From the NCBI GenBank assembly GCA_016219795.1, contig JACRKK010000044.1, positions 1 through 9,494 on the forward strand: a stretch of DNA of 9,494 nucleotides. The letters are read 5' to 3'. Of this stretch, positions 6,047 through 9,494 are shown in pieces; the first letter of the stretch is position 1; each line of letters begins with the position of its first letter. Origin of the DNA: Candidatus Woesearchaeota archaeon (lineage in GTDB: Archaea > Nanobdellota > Nanobdellia > Woesearchaeales > JACRKL01). A model generated the notes under the pieces. The model saw only the letters and a program-made list of their open reading frames with translations, did not search any database and was not told the DNA's origin. The translations under genes were made by a program, and so were the position numbers.

Positions 6047-7312
6047 TTAAAAACCCTTCGCAAGGATCATATTGTGCTTTGCCGAGAGAACTTCTGCTTT
6101 CAGCGTGCCGGAATCCCTGCTGCAACCCAGAACACACACAGCCCTCACCCCTTCTTTTGTCTTCAAGACACCTAACCGCTCTTTGAGGTAGCGGCCAGAG
6201 CAGAGAATCTCAACCGTGATGCGGTCTTTCTTTTTGCAGAGGGGGGGTAATTCCTTGGTCTGCTGTATTTTCCCCAGCGTCTTTGTGAGATTTACGCTTG
6301 TTTTTTTTTCCCAATTTTTCATTTTTGCAAAAAAAGCATCCCATCCTTCTTCTACAATAGGGTTTCTTCCTCGCTTGTTCTCGCAGAATTTTTGAATCAT
6401 AATGTTGACAGAGGGATATTTCTTTGAGAGCAGAATCAGGTTCTCTATCTCCTCATCATTCATGCCATGCACATAGACGGGAGTGATGGTTACTGGAAGC
6501 TTTGTGGCAACATACTCCAGATTTCGAAGCACAGACTGCAGATTATAGGACTCACCCATCATCAGCTTATTTGCTGCAAGACCTTGTTTGTTGCTTTTGC
6601 TTTTGGGTTGCAGTCCAGTACCAAGTCCTGACATCGAAAGAGAGATATGGATCTGCTTCTGTGCATCTCCACTAATGCCTACAAGCTTGTCCACAAGTCC
6701 TGATGTTAAGAGCATCCCGTTGGTGATGACATGGATATCCTTGACATGCTCATCTTGCAGCAAATCCTCGCAAAGCTCTGTAAGCTTTGCGTAGAGTGTC
6801 GGCTCGCCATGGGGATTAATCCAGAGGCTCATTCCCCCAGATTCCTTGAGGGCCAGAAGCTCTTTGGTCTGCTGCACGAGATAATCCTTATCCACAACAA
6901 AATCCACCTGCTTATTCGAAGAGGGCCCTTCATTGACCGAGCAGAACACGCAATCAGCGTTGCAGTTGGTGATGGGTTTTAATTCCAGAATCTCGCTTCC
7001 TTTGTCAGCAATCCCTAAAAACTGAAGGCCCACCAGAGGAAGGCCAAGGTCTTCATCCACATAGACTGCCCGGTTACCATTGAGCTTGTATCTTAAATCA
7101 CGTTTGTACTTGCGGAAAAACTGCATAAATTTCTTATGGATATGTGCCTCATCAAAGCCTTCAGCCTGAAGTTTCCCATCGTTCACCTGGAACTCACCGA
7201 GAATTCCAGCAATCTCATCTGCAGAAAAATCTCTGTAAAACAGGCGGTACACTGTAACTCTAAGAGTCTCATTCTCCCGTTGCTCAAACACCAAGTCGCC
7301 ATATGATAACAT
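6047..7312 (-). CDS. Radical-SAM protein of COG2100 type with a TRAM-like C-terminal domain
   Basis: 421 residues from the ATG at 7312. The cluster motif C117-x3-C121-x2-C124 lies in ITNCNADCVFCSVNEGP, followed by WINPHGEPTLY and HVITNGMLL, typical of radical-SAM barrels. The N-terminal lead-in (GLPLVGLQFLGIADKGSEIL) and the CSVNEGP context recall the archaeal COG2100 group, whose reaction is unknown to me. Residues about 360-421, with DRITVEIL, RLGVLKTKEGVRAV and the ending AKHNMILAK, look like a TRAM beta-barrel. That domain binds RNA in several tRNA- and rRNA-modifying enzymes, so an RNA substrate is a reasonable guess. The open frame extends to an ATG at 7375, but a TATA element at 7335-7343 puts transcription at 7312, at residue 22 of the long frame. 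A run of seven G and one of nine T (plus-strand sense) lie in the gene without breaking the frame. Confidence 0.85.
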   Translation of the reverse strand: MLSYGDLVFEQRENETLRVTVYRLFYRDFSADEIAGILGEFQVNDGKLQAEGFDEAHIHKKFMQFFRKYKRDLRYKLNGNRAVYVDEDLGLPLVGLQFLGIADKGSEILELKPITNCNADCVFCSVNEGPSSNKQVDFVVDKDYLVQQTKELLALKESGGMSLWINPHGEPTLYAKLTELCEDLLQDEHVKDIHVITNGMLLTSGLVDKLVGISGDAQKQIHISLSMSGLGTGLQPKSKSNKQGLAANKLMMGESYNLQSVLRNLEYVATKLPVTITPVYVHGMNDEEIENLILLSKKYPSVNIMIQKFCENKRGRNPIVEEGWDAFFAKMKNWEKKTSVNLTKTLGKIQQTKELPPLCKKKDRITVEILCSGRYLKERLGVLKTKEGVRAVCVLGCSRDSGTLKAEVLSAKHNMILAKGF

Positions 7313-7334
7313 ATTCCCAAGAAGCACAGCCACG

Positions 7335-7343
7335 TTTAAAAAA
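7335..7343 (-). promoter_or_regulatory. TATA-like element of the radical-SAM gene
   Basis: Minus strand CTAACTTTTTTAAACG. The core centre is about 26.5 bases before the ATG at 7312. It would lie inside the coding region if translation began at 7375, which argues for the shorter protein. Confidence 0.55.
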
Positions 7344-7349
7344 GTTAGC

Positions 7350-7357
7350 TTTATTAA
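7350..7357 (+). promoter_or_regulatory. TATA-like element of the PEP-swivel gene
   Basis: TTAGCTTTATTAAGCC. The core TTTATTAA is centred 27.5 bases before the ATG at 7381. It stands six bases from the divergent radical-SAM element, so the two core promoters share a 68-base gap and probably compete for or share flanking contacts. Confidence 0.55.
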
Positions 7358-7380
7358 GCCATGCGTCCTCCCCAAGGCGT

Positions 7381-8811
7381 ATGGAACTTACACCAGAACA
7401 TATACAGGCAGTGCGGTGGTACAGACAGGGTGGAGCGATACGGCCCTGGTATGTCATGGGGGCATGGAGATGCACGCAAACATTTGGTGTAGGTAACGCC
7501 GTGATGTATATTTCCAAGGGAAATCATTATGGTTTTTTCAACAGGGATGTGGAACGGGCCATTGCAACGCAGCATCTTGAGGAGCAGAAGAAAAATCCAG
7601 ATTTTATTGCATCCCAAATTGCAGCGTGGCATGCGGCCTGCACGAAAACAAGAGAATTCTGGAAAGAGATTGAAAAATTAAGCAAGCTTAGCGATGACGC
7701 ACTTCTTGCATTGGCACGGAACTACGATGATGCACGGCTTGCAGAATGGAACATCGCGGTGATGATCGAGGTGTTTGATCCCTGGACTGAAGAATTGCTT
7801 ACCAAAGAGGTCAGACTTGCCGATCTGCAACTGACCTCTGACGAAATTCATGCATTGATTGCTCCAGAGCAATTATCTATGACCGCCCAGCGCCAGCTTG
7901 ATCTTGTAAAAACTGCACTTCGCTTCTATGACATAAGGGGTGCTGCAGGTATCAGCATGCAGATGCAGAAGCTTTCTGACCAATACTTCTGGAGCAATAA
8001 TGACTGGGGTAATGTCCATTATTTGCATGCAGACTTCTTCAGAGAAGAAATGGAGACACTCTGGCTGCTCCAAAGAGAAGAGCTTAAAATCATGAAGCAG
8101 GAATTAGAGGGCTATTCCTCAGCTACGTTCCAGAGAAAACAGGAGATTCATGCAAATCATGCAATCCCGCCACCGTTGGATGCTATCTTCTCTTTTTTTT
8201 CTCTGATGTCCATCTGGAGGGATGAGCGGAAAGTTCATGCACAGAAGTGCAACCATCATGCGCACCACCTCCTTGAGGAATGTTCAAGACGCTCCAATAT
8301 TCCAGCACGCATCCTGGTGAATGCAATCCCCCTTGAACTGCAATCTTTGTCCCTGTCACCTGTTTTCCTTGAGGAACTTGCACTGCGTGAAGAGTGCTGC
8401 ATAGGAACACTGGACAACCAGAAAAATCCGCATTGGCTCTATGGAGAAAAAGCGAAAGAGGTATTTTCCCAGTTGAATGCAACACTTGGTCTGGAAGAGT
8501 TGCGCGGCAGGGTTGCCTGCAGGGGAAAAGCAACCGGAACGGTAAGGGTAATTTTAACACCTGCAGATTTCTCAAAGATGGAAAAAGGAGACATCCTTGT
8601 TGCACCTATGACCCGACCGGAATACACGCCGCTTATGAAAATTGCAGGAGCTATTGTGACAGATGAAGGGGGTGTGACGTCACATGCTGCCATAGTCTCC
8701 CGAGAGCTTAATGTGCCCTGCATCATCGGAGTGCAGCATGCAACCACCACATTGAAGGATGGAGAGGTGGTAGAAGTGGATGCAGAAGAAGGGGTTATCA
8801 GAAAGATTTAA
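7381..8811 (+). CDS. PEP-utilising-enzyme swivel-domain protein lacking an ATP-grasp domain
   Basis: 476 residues from the ATG at 7381; the longer frame from 7303 would overlap the divergent gene and its TATA element. Residues about 374-476 form a clear PEP-utiliser mobile domain: GRVACRGKATGTV, DILVAPMTRPEYTPLM, and TDEGGVTSHAAIVSREL with the phospho-acceptor histidine H435. In PEP synthase and pyruvate phosphate dikinase this histidine shuttles phosphate between an ATP-grasp site and a PEP/pyruvate barrel. Neither partner domain is visible here. Residues 1-373 are mostly helical and aromatic-rich, with a QYFWSNNDW stretch and His-rich segments such as KCNHHAHHLLEE, and have no ATP-binding motif I can identify. 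The substrate is unknown; the protein may need a separate kinase or act as a sensor. It converges with the decayed toxin, whose stop overlaps this gene's stop. Confidence 0.82.
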   Translation: MELTPEHIQAVRWYRQGGAIRPWYVMGAWRCTQTFGVGNAVMYISKGNHYGFFNRDVERAIATQHLEEQKKNPDFIASQIAAWHAACTKTREFWKEIEKLSKLSDDALLALARNYDDARLAEWNIAVMIEVFDPWTEELLTKEVRLADLQLTSDEIHALIAPEQLSMTAQRQLDLVKTALRFYDIRGAAGISMQMQKLSDQYFWSNNDWGNVHYLHADFFREEMETLWLLQREELKIMKQELEGYSSATFQRKQEIHANHAIPPPLDAIFSFFSLMSIWRDERKVHAQKCNHHAHHLLEECSRRSNIPARILVNAIPLELQSLSLSPVFLEELALREECCIGTLDNQKNPHWLYGEKAKEVFSQLNATLGLEELRGRVACRGKATGTVRVILTPADFSKMEKGDILVAPMTRPEYTPLMKIAGAIVTDEGGVTSHAAIVSRELNVPCIIGVQHATTTLKDGEVVEVDAEEGVIRKI

Positions 8812-8985
8812 TCAAAAATGCGTTCTTTATTTGTGATAATAACAAAATCGTGCTCTTCAATGGCAGATACCAGTCTTAGGACCTGCTTTTTTGAAAGTAT
8901 CTTCAGCTGATAAAGGGCACTTAAAATATCCAGACGGTCAATTCTTAGCAAACGTTGAAACAATGTTTGTGTCAAGAAGAATCAT
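8808..8985 (-). pseudogene. Decayed VapC-like PIN-domain toxin
   Basis: The ATG at 8985 overlaps the antitoxin stop as ATGA, the usual arrangement of an antitoxin-toxin operon. The first codons give MILLDTNIVSTFAK, the hallmark start of a PIN nuclease with the first catalytic Asp at residue 5. A stop (TGA, 8940-8938) then follows. Shifting by one base restores sense from 8944: IDRLDILSALYQL, then KILSKKQVLRLVSAIEE and HDFVIITNKERIFD, ending in TAA at 8808. The first part continues a PIN N-terminus and the last part resembles the C-terminal tail of antitoxin-linked archaeal PIN proteins. The middle, which should carry the other acidic residues, is missing, so there is both a one-base frameshift and a large internal deletion. 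No toxin activity is expected. That the tail matches this family is from memory. Confidence 0.7.
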
Positions 8986-9314
8986 TTTTTAGCTCTTAGC
9001 CTCTTGATGAGTTCCATTTGCTTTTTTTGCTGATACTTGGCACGCGGTTCCATAATAAGAAAGATGCCTTTATCAGCCAGCACTTCCTTAAATTCTATGG
9101 AAGACATTCCCGCAAGTTCTGATGCCCTGCCAAGTGTTGCTTCCTCTCTCCTATAGAGTTCAATGGCAGCTGCTTTCCTTAATTCCTGCCTACTCTCAAA
9201 GAGCAGGCGCAATGCATCTCTCACCACTTCAGATTTATTAGAATAGTAGCCTGCTGCTATGGCTCCAGCTATTTCTTCTTCATAGATTTTGGGGATGGAA
9301 TAAGCACTTGGCAT
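8982..9314 (-). CDS. VapB-type antitoxin: ribbon-helix-helix plus UPF0175-like domain
   Basis: A 110-residue protein in two parts. Residues 1-43 fit a CopG/ParD-type ribbon-helix-helix DNA-binding domain: a short strand (AYSIPKI), then helices with SNKSEVVRDALRLLFE. Residues about 46-85 (AIELYRREEATLGRASELAGMSSIEFKEVL) match the UPF0175 pattern of archaeal antitoxins paired with PIN toxins. The tail is basic. Such antitoxins neutralise the toxin and repress their own promoter. The frame is intact although the downstream toxin is broken, so it is now an orphan and may survive as a regulator or simply not yet have decayed. Two TAATGATAA repeats lie upstream as a candidate operator. The TATA-like element at 9364-9371 would give a leader of about 26 bases. 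Confidence 0.85.
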   Translation of the reverse strand: MPSAYSIPKIYEEEIAGAIAAGYYSNKSEVVRDALRLLFESRQELRKAAAIELYRREEATLGRASELAGMSSIEFKEVLADKGIFLIMEPRAKYQQKKQMELIKRLRAKK

Positions 9315-9332
9315 AGAATCATCTTCAATATC

Positions 9333-9351
9333 TAATGATAAGTAATGATAA
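9333..9351. promoter_or_regulatory. Candidate antitoxin operator: two TAATGATAA repeats
   Basis: TAATGATAA occurs at 9333-9341 and again at 9343-9351, so the copies are ten bases apart, about one helical turn. They cover the predicted transcription start near 9340, between the TATA element and the ATG at 9314. Ribbon-helix-helix dimers often bind such phased direct repeats. The binding itself is inference. Confidence 0.5.
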
Positions 9352-9363
9352 CTAGGTAGTGTC

Positions 9364-9371
9364 TTATTAAA
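9364..9371 (-). promoter_or_regulatory. TATA-like element of the antitoxin gene
   Basis: Minus strand ATCTTTAATAAGAC. It overlaps the stop codon of the upstream minus-strand frame, and its centre is about 54 bases from the antitoxin ATG. Confidence 0.45.
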
Positions 9372-9494
9372 GATACTTTAATTTTGTATGAAGAAAATTT
9401 CCCCATGTCCAGACCTTGGTTGCTTGTCCTTCGATTATTGCTGGTGTCAGTTTTTCGTTGATAGGTTTCATGAAATTCCAGTAGAATTGGAATA
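9367..9494 (-). CDS. C-terminal tail of a minus-strand gene, possibly a DDE transposase
   Basis: Forty-one sense codons enter from the right edge and end at TAA (9369-9367). The peptide has ordinary protein composition: YWNFMKPINEKLTPAIIEG, then KVWTWGNFLHTKLKYL. The pattern of an aromatic-N-F pair, a proline, then L-TPA-xx-EG and a tryptophan-rich helix recalls the C-terminal end of DDE/integrase-core transposases, commonly written NF-x-RP...L...TPA...G. The usual RPH is here KPI, and only this tail is visible, so the call is tentative. If right, a mobile element borders the decayed toxin-antitoxin pair. The plus-strand frame from an ATG at 9388 covers the same bases but is Cys-rich and looks like an antisense shadow. 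Confidence 0.4.
   Translation of the reverse strand, partial: FQFYWNFMKPINEKLTPAIIEGQATKVWTWGNFLHTKLKYL

Noticed and set aside
5969..6175. Small plus-strand open frame of 68 codons
   Set aside because: Mostly antisense to the radical-SAM C-terminus, with no promoter or ribosome-binding site.
7313..7375. N-terminal extension of the radical-SAM protein by 21 residues
   Set aside because: It includes the TATA element at 7335-7343 as coding sequence. The extension is hydrophobic and could pass for a signal peptide, but the promoter position argues against it.
7303..7380. N-terminal extension of the PEP-swivel protein by 26 residues
   Set aside because: It would overlap the divergent radical-SAM start and run through this gene's own TATA element; the ATG at 7381 has correct spacing.
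9388..9494. Plus-strand open frame from an ATG near the right edge, Cys-rich (MKKISPCPDLGC...)
   Set aside because: No TATA element at the usual 27-base spacing and no Shine-Dalgarno. The opposite strand gives a more protein-like sequence, so this looks antisense.

Overview
The window looks archaeal. It holds an Elongator-type Elp3, a CTU1/NcsA-type tRNA thiolase next to a 63-residue ubiquitin-like protein ending in Gly-Gly, a radical-SAM protein of the COG2100 type, and an antitoxin of the ribbon-helix-helix plus UPF0175 type. TATA elements sit about 27 bases upstream of most start codons, with no room for a leader, so most transcripts appear leaderless. The compact layout, the many small orphan proteins and the PEP-swivel-domain protein suggest a DPANN-like or other small-genome archaeon. 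That lineage is an inference; nothing here fixes it.

Layout, left to right. At 1-21 a minus-strand gene begins and leaves the window; it has its own TATA box and Shine-Dalgarno. At 134-907 (minus) is a putative zinc metallopeptidase, divergent from elp3 (1011-2693, plus). elp3 overlaps by ATGA the first of two diverged tandem paralogues of unknown function (2690-3379 and about 3415-4209). These converge on ncsA (4199-5131, minus), which is preceded and overlapped by the ubiquitin-like sulfur-carrier gene (5124-5315, minus). Next come an unrecognised 187-residue protein (5398-5961, minus), a radical-SAM protein with a TRAM-like tail (6047-7312, minus) and, divergently, a protein with a C-terminal PEP-utilising swivel domain (7381-8811, plus). 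The right end holds a decayed VapC-like toxin (8808-8985, minus), its intact antitoxin (8982-9314, minus) and the C-terminal tail of another minus-strand gene that may be a transposase (9367-9494).

How the genes fit together. Elp3 (carboxymethylation of C5) and NcsA plus its sulfur carrier (2-thiolation) act on the same base, wobble uridine 34 of tRNA, so the middle of the window is a U34-modification neighbourhood. The two paralogues lie between these halves and the first is translationally coupled to elp3, which makes them candidate accessory factors. The right end is a toxin-antitoxin relic: the toxin has lost its catalytic core while the antitoxin and a possible operator remain.

The spacing rule revises three starts: 3415, 7312 and 7381 replace longer open frames. 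No tRNA, rRNA, CRISPR array or complete insertion sequence was seen.
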